42,906 nt of DNA from a virus: positions 1 through 42,906 of IMG/VR virus record IMGVR_UViG_3300036944_000392; one strand, given 5' to 3'. Both the position numbers and the translations under genes were made by a program. The notes under the pieces are model-generated. The model made no database searches, was not told the DNA's origin, and saw only the letters and a list, made by a program, of their open reading frames with translations. This document shows, one piece after another, positions 32,037 to 39,714 of this stretch (position 1 is its first letter; every line of letters starts with the position of its first letter).

Positions 32037-32473
32037 TGGCCCGTCCATCTGATTACAATCAAGAGACAGCGGATCAGATCTGTGAGCTTCTGGCGAACGG
32101 CAAGAGCCTACGCATGATTTGCGCAAGTGAAGACATGCCTAATAGGGCTACAGTGTTCAGGTGGCTTGCTCGGCACAAGGAGTTCAGCGACCAATACGCA
32201 TACGCGCGTGATGCTCAGGCAGACGTTTTGTTCGATGAGGTGCTTGATATTGTTGATGATGCCTCAAACGATTACATGTCTAGCGTGGATGATGAGGGCG
32301 GACTTGCCTACAAACTGATGGGCGAGAACATCCAGCGTTCCAGGCTACGCATGGATGCCCGCAAGTGGATGGCTGGCAAGCTGCGTCCGAAGAAGTACGG
32401 CGATAAGCTGGAGCTATCAGGCGACCCATCGTCACCACTCCAGGTGGTCATTCAGAAATTCACGGCTGAGTGA
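32036..32473 (+). CDS. Terminase small subunit
   Basis: A 145-residue terminase small subunit. An N-terminal helix-turn-helix (ARPSDYNQETADQICELLANGKSLRMICAS; TVFRWLARHKEF) precedes a helical oligomerisation part (QADVLFDEVLDIVDDAS) and the typical QRSRLRMDARKWMAGKLRPKKYG segment. It binds the packaging site and controls the large subunit. It lies 1.9 kb before the large subunit, separated by a methyltransferase and an endonuclease, which is unusual. It overlaps the previous stop (TGATG). Confidence 0.85.
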   Translation: MARPSDYNQETADQICELLANGKSLRMICASEDMPNRATVFRWLARHKEFSDQYAYARDAQADVLFDEVLDIVDDASNDYMSSVDDEGGLAYKLMGENIQRSRLRMDARKWMAGKLRPKKYGDKLELSGDPSSPLQVVIQKFTAE

Positions 32474-32531
32474 CGACGATGATCTGGCGTCGATTGCGGC
32501 GGGTGTTTCTTAGAAAGTTTGATTTTCCCTG

Positions 32532-32560
32532 TTGACGTTGTTGTTAGTCCGTGCGATAAA
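32532..32560 (+). promoter_or_regulatory. Rightward promoter, TTGAC/GATAA type (copy A)
   Basis: -35 TTGACG (32532-32537), 17-base spacer containing TGTTAG, and -10 GATAAA (32555-32560). It is near-duplicate to that at 36149-36177, and both are followed by the same 15-base leader (AATCATCGAAACGGA). It precedes the 82-residue gene. Confidence 0.75.
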
Positions 32561-32587
32561 CAATCATCGAAACGGAGAAACAAGCAG

Positions 32588-32836
32588 ATGATCACCAAAT
32601 ACGAAATTGCAGCCACCAAGAACGGCAAATTCTTCACGGTCGCCTACACTGCTCGTAAGTCCAAGTCCAACCTCATCAACAACGTCGGCCACTACGGCCA
32701 CCTGATCGCTCTTGCGGTTGGTGCTGACGAAGAAGCTGTTTGCACCAAGGCCACCAAGGACGAAATCGTAATGTCTGATGGCACCCGCATCTACTACACA
32801 GGCCGCACCGAGCTTGACGCAGAGCGTGCAGCTTAA
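32588..32836 (+). CDS. Hypothetical protein, 82 aa
   Basis: An 82-residue protein, basic in the first half (ATKNGKFFTVAYTARKSKSNL) and rich in Thr/Ala/Lys, of unknown function. It directly follows promoter copy A and the GGAG site of the shared leader. It may be beta-rich with the conserved HYGHLIALA core. Confidence 0.65.
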   Translation: MITKYEIAATKNGKFFTVAYTARKSKSNLINNVGHYGHLIALAVGADEEAVCTKATKDEIVMSDGTRIYYTGRTELDAERAA

Positions 32837-32858
32837 TCCTTTTTCCAGGAGCATAGAA

Positions 32859-33062
32859 ATGAACCCTTCATCCGCACCATACGCAGACGATTTCTTTGTA
32901 GCCGCCATCGAGATTGATGGCTTCATCAAGCCAATCTACCAGATGCCATACGGTCGCCCATTCCGAGCAGAGTCCGGCGCGAAGAAGGAAGCCAAGAGAT
33001 TCTTGGACTCCCTTAGCACTGTCGAGCGCCAGAGGGTAGAGCGTGCCATCAAGGATGCATGA
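32859..33062 (+). CDS. Hypothetical protein, 67 aa
   Basis: A 67-residue protein (NPSSAPYADDFFVAAIEID; PYGRPFRAESGAKKEAKRFLDSL) of unknown function. AGGAG is 7 bases before ATG 32859. It lies 22 bases after the preceding gene and 1 base before the methyltransferase start, so the three are likely cotranscribed. Confidence 0.6.
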   Translation: MNPSSAPYADDFFVAAIEIDGFIKPIYQMPYGRPFRAESGAKKEAKRFLDSLSTVERQRVERAIKDA

Positions 33063-33063
33063 T

Positions 33064-33855
33064 ATGAATCTCTATAACTGTGATTGTGTCGATGCAATGG
33101 TATGCATGGATGACAATATTATAGACTTAACGGTTACATCTCCGCCATACGATAACCTACGCACATACAACGGAAGGCTGAACGATTGGGACACTCAGAA
33201 GTGGCAAGCAACCATCCGAGAGTTGTACCGCGTCACAAAGTCCGGAGGCGTTGTTGTGTGGGTCGTTGGAGATGCCACAGTTAATGGTAGCGAGACCGGA
33301 ACAAGCTTTCGACAGACGCTACACGCGATGGAATGCGGCTTTAGATTGCACGACACGATGATCTGGAACAAGCCAAATGTCTTCCCGAAGCCGTCTAATA
33401 GATACGAGCAATCACACGAATATATGTTCGTCTGGTCAAAGGGGAAACCGAAGGTTTTTTCGGGTATCCGTGACAAGAAGAATGTTGGCTTTGGCCGTAA
33501 ATTGAGTGGCAACAAAACAAACGAAGAAGGTTCGCGCGTTTCTCTTCATGGCGTAGGTAAGACAGTAGCTGAGTATGGGCTACGTTTCAATGTATGGGAA
33601 ATTATGACAGCGAATGGGAAAAAGGATCATAACCATCCTGCGCCATTCCCAGAGGCCCTAGCACGAGATCACATATTAAGCTGGTCAAACGAAGGTGATA
33701 CTGTTTTTGATCCGTTTATGGGGTCTGGGACGACAGGGAAGATGGCCTTGGAGAATGGGAGGGAATTCATAGGTATTGAACGTGATACTGAATACTTCCA
33801 GATAGCTAAGAGCCGAATAAACCATGCCCATAACCCCCGCCGCCGCCGCCGCTGA
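33064..33855 (+). CDS. DNA methyltransferase, beta class (SPPY)
   Basis: A 263-residue DNA amino-methyltransferase with catalytic TSPPYD at about 25-30 and the AdoMet motif FDPFMGSGTTG at 215-225, plus NKPNVFPKP and HPAPFPEALARDHI in the target domain. The order and GSGTTG are beta class. SPPY is typical of N4-cytosine enzymes but also occurs in N6-adenine enzymes. It ends with a run of five Arg that overlaps the terminase-like remnant at 33824 and is probably not part of the enzyme. With the GcrA-like protein it could alter the host methylation programme. Confidence 0.85.
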   Translation: MNLYNCDCVDAMVCMDDNIIDLTVTSPPYDNLRTYNGRLNDWDTQKWQATIRELYRVTKSGGVVVWVVGDATVNGSETGTSFRQTLHAMECGFRLHDTMIWNKPNVFPKPSNRYEQSHEYMFVWSKGKPKVFSGIRDKKNVGFGRKLSGNKTNEEGSRVSLHGVGKTVAEYGLRFNVWEIMTANGKKDHNHPAPFPEALARDHILSWSNEGDTVFDPFMGSGTTGKMALENGREFIGIERDTEYFQIAKSRINHAHNPRRRRR

Positions 33856-33895
33856 GCTTCTGGCACGTCGCAAGGCGGGGTTTACCTTCCTGTAA
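33824..33895 (+). pseudogene. Terminase-large-like 5-prime remnant, 23 codons
   Basis: A short frame in the methyltransferase 3-prime end and beyond: [20 protein letters not shown] then FL and a stop. Many phage large terminases begin with ITPAAAAELLRRRKA, so this looks like the first codons of such a gene left after replacement or insertion. The working large terminase starts 500 bases later with a different N-terminus. Confidence 0.4.
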
Positions 33896-33915
33896 AAGTC
33901 TGCCATATTACATAC

Positions 33916-34410
33916 ATGGAAACAAGACTTACACTCCTAGAGAAAATACCCAAGACAAGGCCAGCTAAAGCACGGTATCGGTGCGTATGTGGCGCTGAGG
34001 TTGTGGCGTATTGCTGCAACGTGTCGTCAGGTAAAACAAGGTCTTGTGGGTGCTACAGGCGCGAGAGCGCCCTAGCCAAGATGGAGAGCCATAAGCAGGC
34101 GTTCTCCGGCGGCAACGTCAAGCATGGGGAGTGGGACGCCTACACAGGCCAGAGCTATACTCTCATGCTTCAGCGGTGTTACAATCCAAAGCGTTCAAAT
34201 TACCCATATTATGGGGGCAGAGGCATCGCGGTGTGTGACAGGTGGCGCGATAGCTACCTGTCCTTTGTGCACGACATGGGAAAGCGCCCGCCAGGAATGA
34301 CTATCGAGCGCGTTGATAACGACGCCGACTATTCTCCTGATAATTGCGTGTGGGCTACACGTAAGCACCAAGCTAACAACAGAAGGCCGCGCAATTCATG
34401 TCTAAAATAA
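33916..34410 (+). CDS. HNH-family endonuclease
   Basis: A 164-residue protein of a widespread phage HNH/AP2-like homing endonuclease type. A Cys-rich N-terminus ([20 protein letters not shown]) is a zinc finger. The core ([31 protein letters not shown]) is followed by a typical HNH end ([30 protein letters not shown]). It may have a weak promoter of its own (TTACCT/TATTAC). It overlaps the terminase start by 13 bases, and its insertion explains the separation of small and large subunits. Confidence 0.8.
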   Translation: METRLTLLEKIPKTRPAKARYRCVCGAEVVAYCCNVSSGKTRSCGCYRRESALAKMESHKQAFSGGNVKHGEWDAYTGQSYTLMLQRCYNPKRSNYPYYGGRGIAVCDRWRDSYLSFVHDMGKRPPGMTIERVDNDADYSPDNCVWATRKHQANNRRPRNSCLK

Positions 34411-35783
34411 TCCTGCCCCATAGCGGGTGGAAGCCAAGACCATACCAAATGCCGCTTTGGAGCTATCTTGAGAAGGGCGGGAAACGGGCCGTCGAGATCG
34501 CTCATAGACGGTGGGGCAAGGATGACTTGATCCTGCACCGTACAGCCATCGCGTTACATGAGAGACCAGCATCATACTGGCATATGCTCCCCCTACAGAC
34601 GCAAGCACGTAAGGCTATCTGGAGCGCGGTAAACCCGCACACTGGCAAGCGCCGCATTGACGAAGCGTTCCCCATGGAACTACGGGAGAACACGCTAGAT
34701 GATGAGATGTTTATCCGGTTCAAGAATGGGGCAACGTGGCAGGTTGTGGCCAGTGATCGATATAACAGCCTTGTTGGCGCTGGTGTCGCTGGCGTTACCT
34801 TCTCTGAGTTTGCATTGGCGAACCCTTCTGCGTGGGGCTACATCCGGCCTATGATCGAAGAGAATAACGGATGGGCGGCGTTTATCACCACGCCACGCGG
34901 GCGCAACCATGCCAAAGATCTGTATGATATGGCCGTGAAGAACCCCAAGTGGTTCGCGGAGGTGTCCAACATTCACACTACAGGCGCATTGTCTCAGGAG
35001 CAGCTAGACGAGTCCTTGAAAGAGTACATTGCGTTGTACGGCGAAGACATGGGAACCGCTCAATTCGAGCAAGAGTACCTATGCTCATTCAACGCCGCCA
35101 TCATGGGTGCGTTCTATGCCCGTGAGATGTCAAAGGTTCGCAGCGAAGGCCGCATTGATGAGACGCTAGAGGCTGTCGAAGGATGGCCTGTGCATCGAGC
35201 GTGGGATATCGGCGTGAAGGACGATACCAGCATTTGGTGGTTTCAGGTTGTCGGCACCCAGCTATTCATCCTTGATTGCTACAGCCAGTCGGGCGTCGGC
35301 GTGGATCACTATGCGGAGATCGTACACAAGAAGACAGAGGAATACGGCTGGGAGAGCGGTATCGATTACGTGCCGCACGATGCCAAGGTGAAGGAGTGGG
35401 GTTCTGGCAAGACCCGCGTTGAAACTATGATGGAGCTAGGGCTTAAGCCTGAGCTTGTGCCGATGGCTACTAAGCTTGACGGTGTAAACGCTGTACGTCG
35501 CACCATGCCTTTCTGTGTGTTCCACTCCAGGTGCGAGGCGCAAGGGTTGCCAGCCTTGGAGCAGTACCGGCGCGAATGGGATGATGACAAGAAGGCTTTT
35601 AAGGCTTCTGAGGTACACGACTGGTCATCCCACTTGGCTGACGCATTCCGTTATCTTGCGCTTACGTGGCGCACTACGGCTACGGCCTTGAAGATCCCTG
35701 ATAGGTCGGATGCTGTAAACATGACTGAGGCAGGCTACGTTGTCGCGCCGCCTTTGGAACAACAAGGGAGACGTCGGCGTTAG
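34398..35783 (+). CDS. Terminase large subunit
   Basis: A 461-residue packaging motor. The ATPase has an adenine/Q motif ([11 protein letters not shown]), Walker A HRRWGKDD at 36-43, Walker B GVTFSE at 132-137 with catalytic Glu137, and the coupling motif FITTPRG near 158. The nuclease domain has Asp in [10 protein letters not shown] (about 272), [10 protein letters not shown] (about 330) and HLADAFRY (about 425). It cuts and translocates DNA into the head. It ends in TAG. The N-terminus begins directly with the Q motif, as in P22- and T7-like terminases. Confidence 0.9.
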   Translation: MSKIILPHSGWKPRPYQMPLWSYLEKGGKRAVEIAHRRWGKDDLILHRTAIALHERPASYWHMLPLQTQARKAIWSAVNPHTGKRRIDEAFPMELRENTLDDEMFIRFKNGATWQVVASDRYNSLVGAGVAGVTFSEFALANPSAWGYIRPMIEENNGWAAFITTPRGRNHAKDLYDMAVKNPKWFAEVSNIHTTGALSQEQLDESLKEYIALYGEDMGTAQFEQEYLCSFNAAIMGAFYAREMSKVRSEGRIDETLEAVEGWPVHRAWDIGVKDDTSIWWFQVVGTQLFILDCYSQSGVGVDHYAEIVHKKTEEYGWESGIDYVPHDAKVKEWGSGKTRVETMMELGLKPELVPMATKLDGVNAVRRTMPFCVFHSRCEAQGLPALEQYRREWDDDKKAFKASEVHDWSSHLADAFRYLALTWRTTATALKIPDRSDAVNMTEAGYVVAPPLEQQGRRRR

Positions 35784-35824
35784 TTCTGGATAGCCCATAG
35801 TTGTTACAGCCACAGGAGCGCACC

Positions 35825-35977
35825 ATGGCCACCGATAAGAAAGAGTACCCATACGACAACGAGTTCCCGGAGAACGTGAACCCGACTGACAAGAACCGCC
35901 GCGAGTTCTCCAAGAAGCGTGAGAAAGAGGTGGAGGACGCCAAGCGTGATGCGGAAGAAGCTTCGGAAAGAGAGTGA
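35825..35977 (+). CDS. Small charged protein, 50 aa
   Basis: A 50-residue hydrophilic protein, half Glu/Asp/Lys/Arg, with PYDNEFPENVNPTDKNR and a helical tail (KKREKEVEDAKRDAEEAS). AGGAG is 6 bases before ATG 35825. No family. Its 3-prime end overlaps the -35 of the promoter for the tRNA-like RNA. Confidence 0.65.
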   Translation: MATDKKEYPYDNEFPENVNPTDKNRREFSKKREKEVEDAKRDAEEASERE

Positions 35978-36002
35978 CAGAGAGCCGAAGGTTTGATATA
36001 AG
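35974..36002 (+). promoter_or_regulatory. Promoter of the tRNA-like RNA
   Basis: -35 GTGACA (35974-35979), 17-base spacer and -10 TATAAG (35997-36002). The expected start, about 36009, almost coincides with the 5-prime end of the tRNA-like RNA at 36011, so the RNA would need little or no 5-prime trimming. Confidence 0.6.
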
Positions 36003-36010
36003 AGAGTTAG

Positions 36011-36093
36011 CGGCTGTTGGGAGAGAGGATGAATCCAACCTGACTACCAGGTATGCCTGAAAGGGCACGTACGTTCGAATCGTACACAGTCGT
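36011..36093 (+). tRNA. Class II tRNA-like RNA, anticodon position CTA
   Basis: An 83-base tRNA-like cloverleaf. The acceptor is CGGCTGT (36011-36017) with ACAGTCG (36086-36092), 7 bp with one G-U. The D-arm GGA/TCC has a GG-containing loop. The anticodon arm ACCT/AGGT (36038-36041, 36049-36052) holds a 7-base loop GACTACC with CTA at 36044-36046. The variable arm is TGCC/GGCA, and the T-arm is a perfect GTACG/CGTAC with a canonical TTCGAAT loop (36069-36085). The long variable arm makes it class II (Leu/Ser/Tyr type). CTA would read UAG, but position 33 is A (not U) and 37 is C, so decoding is doubtful. CCA is not encoded. Confidence 0.5.
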
Positions 36094-36095
36094 TT

Positions 36096-36125
36096 AGGGC
36101 CATCTTCGGGTGGCCCTTTCTTTTT
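36096..36125 (+). terminator. Terminator of the tRNA-like RNA
   Basis: A 7-bp stem AGGGCCA/TGGCCCT (36096-36102, 36111-36117), 8-base loop and a T-rich tail (TTCTTTTTG). Located 3 bases after the tRNA-like RNA. It probably also ends transcripts from the terminase operon. Confidence 0.85.
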
Positions 36126-36148
36126 GTTCGTTTTCTGTGATTTAGGTG

Positions 36149-36177
36149 TTGACCTGTTTGTTAGCTTATGCGATAAC
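36149..36177 (+). promoter_or_regulatory. Rightward promoter, TTGAC/GATAA type (copy B)
   Basis: -35 TTGACC (36149-36154), 17-base spacer containing TGTTAG, and -10 GATAAC (36172-36177). The spacer and the 15 bases that follow the -10 closely match copy A at 32532. It restarts transcription after the terminator, ahead of the 60-residue gene. Confidence 0.75.
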
Positions 36178-36212
36178 AAATCATCGAAACGGACACAGAG
36201 GGAAACACGGAC

Positions 36213-36395
36213 ATGACCAACAGCGAAATGAACCGCCGCATCGCAACTCTCACAGAAACGAAGGTTGCGCACATCCAGCGCCTCATCCGCAACGGATACG
36301 ACGCCCGCGAAATTAACAACTTCCGCATCGGCGCAACACTGGCTCAGATTAACGCGGTTTTCCAGCTTGATACCCACTGGGAGAAGGCGGCGTGA
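36213..36395 (+). CDS. Small helical basic protein, 60 aa
   Basis: A 60-residue protein with two helical stretches (EMNRRIATLTETKVAHIQRLIRNG; AREINNFRIGATLAQINAVFQL). The second helix has the look of a DNA-binding helix-turn-helix end, but I cannot confirm it. It is the first gene after promoter copy B. Translation of the next gene is coupled (GTGA). Confidence 0.6.
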   Translation: MTNSEMNRRIATLTETKVAHIQRLIRNGYDAREINNFRIGATLAQINAVFQLDTHWEKAA

Positions 36396-36715
36396 ACACA
36401 AAAGAAAAGCTCGCAATAAAACTAGCTCCGCGATTGTCGGAGCTAGTGGGCCATGAGATTGACCCATCACGAATTAAGTTCTACCCGGCTAGGGGGTATT
36501 GGACGCATACCCATCAAGATGTAATGGGGTTCACTGGTTCTTACAGGTTTTCAGATAATAGTTCGGCACTGTTTTCTATCGGCTCATGGGACAACATGAC
36601 TGATTGTATCAGGTATGGTTTTTTGCTCCACGACGAGCGTAAAAGTTATCATCCTGAAGCGCATTTCATGATTGAGGCTTTGAAGCGTAGACGCCCCAGG
36701 ATATCTATGCCTTGA
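36392..36715 (+). CDS. Hypothetical protein, 107 aa
   Basis: A 107-residue protein starting at GTG with the previous stop overlapped. Mixed helix (KEKLAIKLAPRLSELVGHEID) and beta (YWTHTHQDVMGFTGSYRFSD) features, and no recognised family. It is AT-richer than the portal operon. Confidence 0.6.
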   Translation: MNTKEKLAIKLAPRLSELVGHEIDPSRIKFYPARGYWTHTHQDVMGFTGSYRFSDNSSALFSIGSWDNMTDCIRYGFLLHDERKSYHPEAHFMIEALKRRRPRISMP

Positions 36716-36785
36716 CCATAACACACACCCCAGATTTCGGTGGGTTGGGGTAACGGCGCAAGCCCGCACGATGCCAGCCGAAACA

Positions 36786-36811
36786 CCCGCCGGGGCCATC
36801 ATCCCGGCGGG
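36786..36811 (+). other. GC-rich hairpin in the gap before the 64-aa gene
   Basis: CCCGCCGGG (36786-36794) and CCCGGCGGG (36803-36811) form a 9-bp stem with an 8-base loop. The following ATTTC is not a strong T-run, so an attenuator or RNA stability element is likelier than a full terminator. It lies 36 bases before the TTG start at 36847. Confidence 0.45.
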
Positions 36812-36846
36812 ATTTCAGTACCTAGAAGGAAGAGGAGTTACACCCC

Positions 36847-37041
36847 TTGGCAGATGAACATCAATCGTTAGACCCCCGGTGGCCAAAGATGGCTGACAAG
36901 GTCGTTTACATCAGAAAATCGGATGAGGAAAACGAATGGGAACTTAAAGACGCCCATGGCAATGTGATAAATAGGGGCAACAGGTCCTCTTGCTTCTTCA
37001 AGGCGGCTTTGACTTATTGTTATTTGGCGTCTCTAAACTGA
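36847..37041 (+). CDS. Hypothetical protein, 64 aa (TTG start)
   Basis: A 64-residue protein (MADEHQSLDPRWPKMADKVVY; EWELKDAHGNVINRG). The start is TTG at 36847 because AGGAG is 9 bases upstream; the in-frame ATG at 36889 has no site. Ends in a short hydrophobic stretch (FFKAALTYCYLASLN). Unknown function. Confidence 0.5.
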   Translation: MADEHQSLDPRWPKMADKVVYIRKSDEENEWELKDAHGNVINRGNRSSCFFKAALTYCYLASLN

Positions 37042-37116
37042 CAGCATTAGAGAAGCCCTTTCATTTCCTCGCGCCCTGATATAGATTAGCCCAACACGCA
37101 CACCACAGGGCACCAC

Positions 37117-39498
37117 ATGGACATCCGCGACACAGAACTTGCAGACACGCTGACGGTTACGGATGAGCCAAAGAGCGCCGCCAATATCCTGGAAGCTATC
37201 GAGGACTCAGAGCGGGCGTTCCATGCGTATAACGACTATTGCAGGCGTGTGGATAATGCCCTGTCTTCCAAGGGTAATCTTGATGCCACCTCCTCCGCTA
37301 TGGGCTACACGGACCAGGAGTACGATATCTTCTGGGCGTCCATGGAGATCCTTAAGCCTGCCATCTATGCTCGCCCTCCCAAGCCTGTAGCCACTCCCCG
37401 ATTCAAGGATGGCCGCCTCATTGACAAGACGGTGGCCGAGCTTATCGAGCGCAACGTTTACAGCGAGTTCGACCGTTCCGACATAGATCAGGCTATGCTG
37501 AGTATTCGTGACGATCTGGCAACCACCAATCGCGGTGTTGCATGGGTCACGTATGAGAGCGACGGCAAGGGCGGTGGCAAGCGTGTCTGTGTCGAGCATC
37601 TGGACCGTATGGACTTCCTGCATGAGCCTGCCCGCAAGTGGTCCGAGGTTGGGTGGGTTGCCCGTCGTGCATGGATGACCCGCACCGAGATGAAGAAGCG
37701 GTTCCCCGGCAATGAGGGCTGGGAGGAGGCCAATTATGCCATTCGTCGTGAAGATCGGGATTCTGGTGGTGCTGATCTGTCTGCGAAAGCTTCCGTTTGG
37801 GAAGTTTGGAGCCGCGTCGATAACAAAGTTTACTGGGTCTCTGAAGGCGTTGCCAAGATTCTGGAGGAGAGCGAACCGTATATGAATCTGCGGGGGTTCT
37901 TCCCCTGCCCGCGCCCTGCCTATGGGACATTGGTTCGCCGCACACTCATTCCCGTGCCAGATTACCGCCGCTATGAGGGCCTTATCGAGCAGATCGATGA
38001 AGCCACCAGCAAGATCTATGATTGGCTGTATGAGGCCAAGCTTAAGGGCTTTGTGCCCGCTGGTGGGGATGTAGGGTCCGCCATCAAGACCGCCCTAGAG
38101 GCAAACGACACCACCACAATCATTCCTCTTCCAGGGGCTGCGTTTGCCGCAGGTTCTGCGTCCGGCTTTATCGCATGGATGCCCCTGGATATGATCACCG
38201 CTGCTATCCAGGGCATGCTGGAAGCCCGCCGTGAGATGATCAACAACTTCTATGAGTTGTCCGGTATCTCCGACATTATGCGTGGTGCGACGGAAGCGCA
38301 GGAAACCTATGGGGCGCAACGTCTCAAGTCTCAGTATGGCAGCATCCGCGTTCGTGAGAAGATCGATGAGATGGTGCGACTGGCAAGGGATATCGCTTAT
38401 ATCTCTGCTGAGATCATCTCCGATAACTTCGATCAGGATCTGTTGCTTGAAACGGCGCAGATGGATATTCCCTCCCGCCGCGAGGTGGAAAAGTCTATCC
38501 GTGAGCTTAAGCAGGCGTGTGAGGATGAGCTAACGGCGTTGATGGAGGGTTTGCAAGATCAGCCTCCACCGCCACCAGAGGCCCCGGAACAAGCCGCGCA
38601 GATGGAACAGCAGTTCCAGGAGGCGCAAAAGGCTATCCTTGCGAAGTATCAACCCCAGCTTGACCAGTTGGGCAAGTCCGTCGTTATCGAAGACGTGATG
38701 AAGATCCTGAAGGATGACAAGATCCGCAATCTTGTCATTGATATTGAGACGGATTCCACTGTCCTGACAGATGAGGTTGCGGAAAAGCAATCCCGCGCCG
38801 AGTTCCTGACGGCCTTCGCCAATGCTACCCAGTCTGTGCAGTCCTTGCTACAGGCGGGTGAGGCGGGAGCACAATTGGCCGGTGGGCTGCTGAAGTTCGT
38901 TCTTGCCCCATATCATGCCAATCGTGAGCTTGATTCCCTGATTGATGCCTTCATTGAAAAGGCTCCTGAGTTTGCCGCTGCGGCTGCGGGTGAAGGGGAG
39001 AATGATGGGCTTATCGAGGCGCAGAACAAGCTTGCCGAGGCCGAACAGATGAAGGCGCAGGCCACCATGGAAGGCGTCAAGGCCCGCGCTATGAAGGATC
39101 AGGCCGACATGCATGCCAAGTTGCAGCAGATGGAGGTTGACACCCAGGAGAAGGTTGCGAAGATGCAACTGGAGAACCAGAAGCTACAGCTTGCCAGCCA
39201 GAAGCAGGAACAGGAGTTCCAGGCCAAGATGGCAGATATGGACGCCAAGCAGAACCTTATGCAGGCACAGACGGCAGAGATCCTGAACAAGATTGGTTTG
39301 GACGTTCGCAAGCAGGATCTGGCAGAGTATCAGGAGGCACGTGCAGTTGAACAGACCCAAGTTGATACGGCGCTTAAGGTTACTTCAGAAGAACGCGCTA
39401 ATCGCCAGCAGGAAGTATCCGAAGTGCAGGGTGAGCGTCAGATGACGATGCAGGAGCGGGCGGCTATGCAGCAAGACCAACAGAAGGAACCTGTATAA
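37117..39498 (+). CDS. Portal protein, P22-like
   Basis: A 793-residue portal. The core (about 40-450) has the conserved phage portal pattern (DQEYDIFWASMEILKPAIYARPPKPV; DDLATTNRGVAWVTYESDG; WSEVGWVARRAWMTRTEM; YELSGISDIMRGATEAQETYGAQRLKSQ). The C-terminal ~300 residues are a long Gln/Ala/Lys/Glu coiled-coil helix, equivalent to the P22 portal barrel. P22 portal is 725 residues. It forms the dodecameric DNA entrance and starts the packaging vertex. A TATAGA box at 37080 may be a weak promoter. Confidence 0.9.
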   Translation: MDIRDTELADTLTVTDEPKSAANILEAIEDSERAFHAYNDYCRRVDNALSSKGNLDATSSAMGYTDQEYDIFWASMEILKPAIYARPPKPVATPRFKDGRLIDKTVAELIERNVYSEFDRSDIDQAMLSIRDDLATTNRGVAWVTYESDGKGGGKRVCVEHLDRMDFLHEPARKWSEVGWVARRAWMTRTEMKKRFPGNEGWEEANYAIRREDRDSGGADLSAKASVWEVWSRVDNKVYWVSEGVAKILEESEPYMNLRGFFPCPRPAYGTLVRRTLIPVPDYRRYEGLIEQIDEATSKIYDWLYEAKLKGFVPAGGDVGSAIKTALEANDTTTIIPLPGAAFAAGSASGFIAWMPLDMITAAIQGMLEARREMINNFYELSGISDIMRGATEAQETYGAQRLKSQYGSIRVREKIDEMVRLARDIAYISAEIISDNFDQDLLLETAQMDIPSRREVEKSIRELKQACEDELTALMEGLQDQPPPPPEAPEQAAQMEQQFQEAQKAILAKYQPQLDQLGKSVVIEDVMKILKDDKIRNLVIDIETDSTVLTDEVAEKQSRAEFLTAFANATQSVQSLLQAGEAGAQLAGGLLKFVLAPYHANRELDSLIDAFIEKAPEFAAAAAGEGENDGLIEAQNKLAEAEQMKAQATMEGVKARAMKDQADMHAKLQQMEVDTQEKVAKMQLENQKLQLASQKQEQEFQAKMADMDAKQNLMQAQTAEILNKIGLDVRKQDLAEYQEARAVEQTQVDTALKVTSEERANRQQEVSEVQGERQMTMQERAAMQQDQQKEPV

Positions 39499-39668
39499 TG
39501 CCTCCACAAGGTTTCCCAGTCGTCATCTCTGACAGAGGCGCACCATTCGTTGCCGTCACCGAGCGTGCGCCACTGGCCATCGTTGCAACCAACGGTCTAG
39601 GCGTGCCAATTCGCATCGTCACGGAGAAAGCCCCGCCGCTTATTGTGCAGGGTTACACAGCGCCATAA
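39498..39668 (+). CDS. Small phage protein, 56 aa
   Basis: A 56-residue protein, hydrophobic/Pro-rich, with repeated pattern ending in VTEKAPPLIVQGY. Begins at a TAATG overlap with the portal gene. Small proteins with a terminal APPL-VxGY pattern occur in several podoviruses between portal and scaffold. Function unknown. Confidence 0.6.
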   Translation: MPPQGFPVVISDRGAPFVAVTERAPLAIVATNGLGVPIRIVTEKAPPLIVQGYTAP

Positions 39669-39714
39669 ACATGTTATATCATCAACAACAGTTAACCCAG
39701 GAGTTACCACCAAC

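Noticed and set aside
33831-33856. GCC triplet run as a microsatellite or slippage site
   Set aside because: Only about five repeats, explained by the Arg codons of one frame and the Ala codons of the terminase-like fragment in the other.
35625-36470. 281-codon minus-strand frame over the large terminase end and the tRNA-like unit
   Set aside because: It crosses the tRNA-like RNA, a strong terminator and several rightward starts, and its translation shows no domain.
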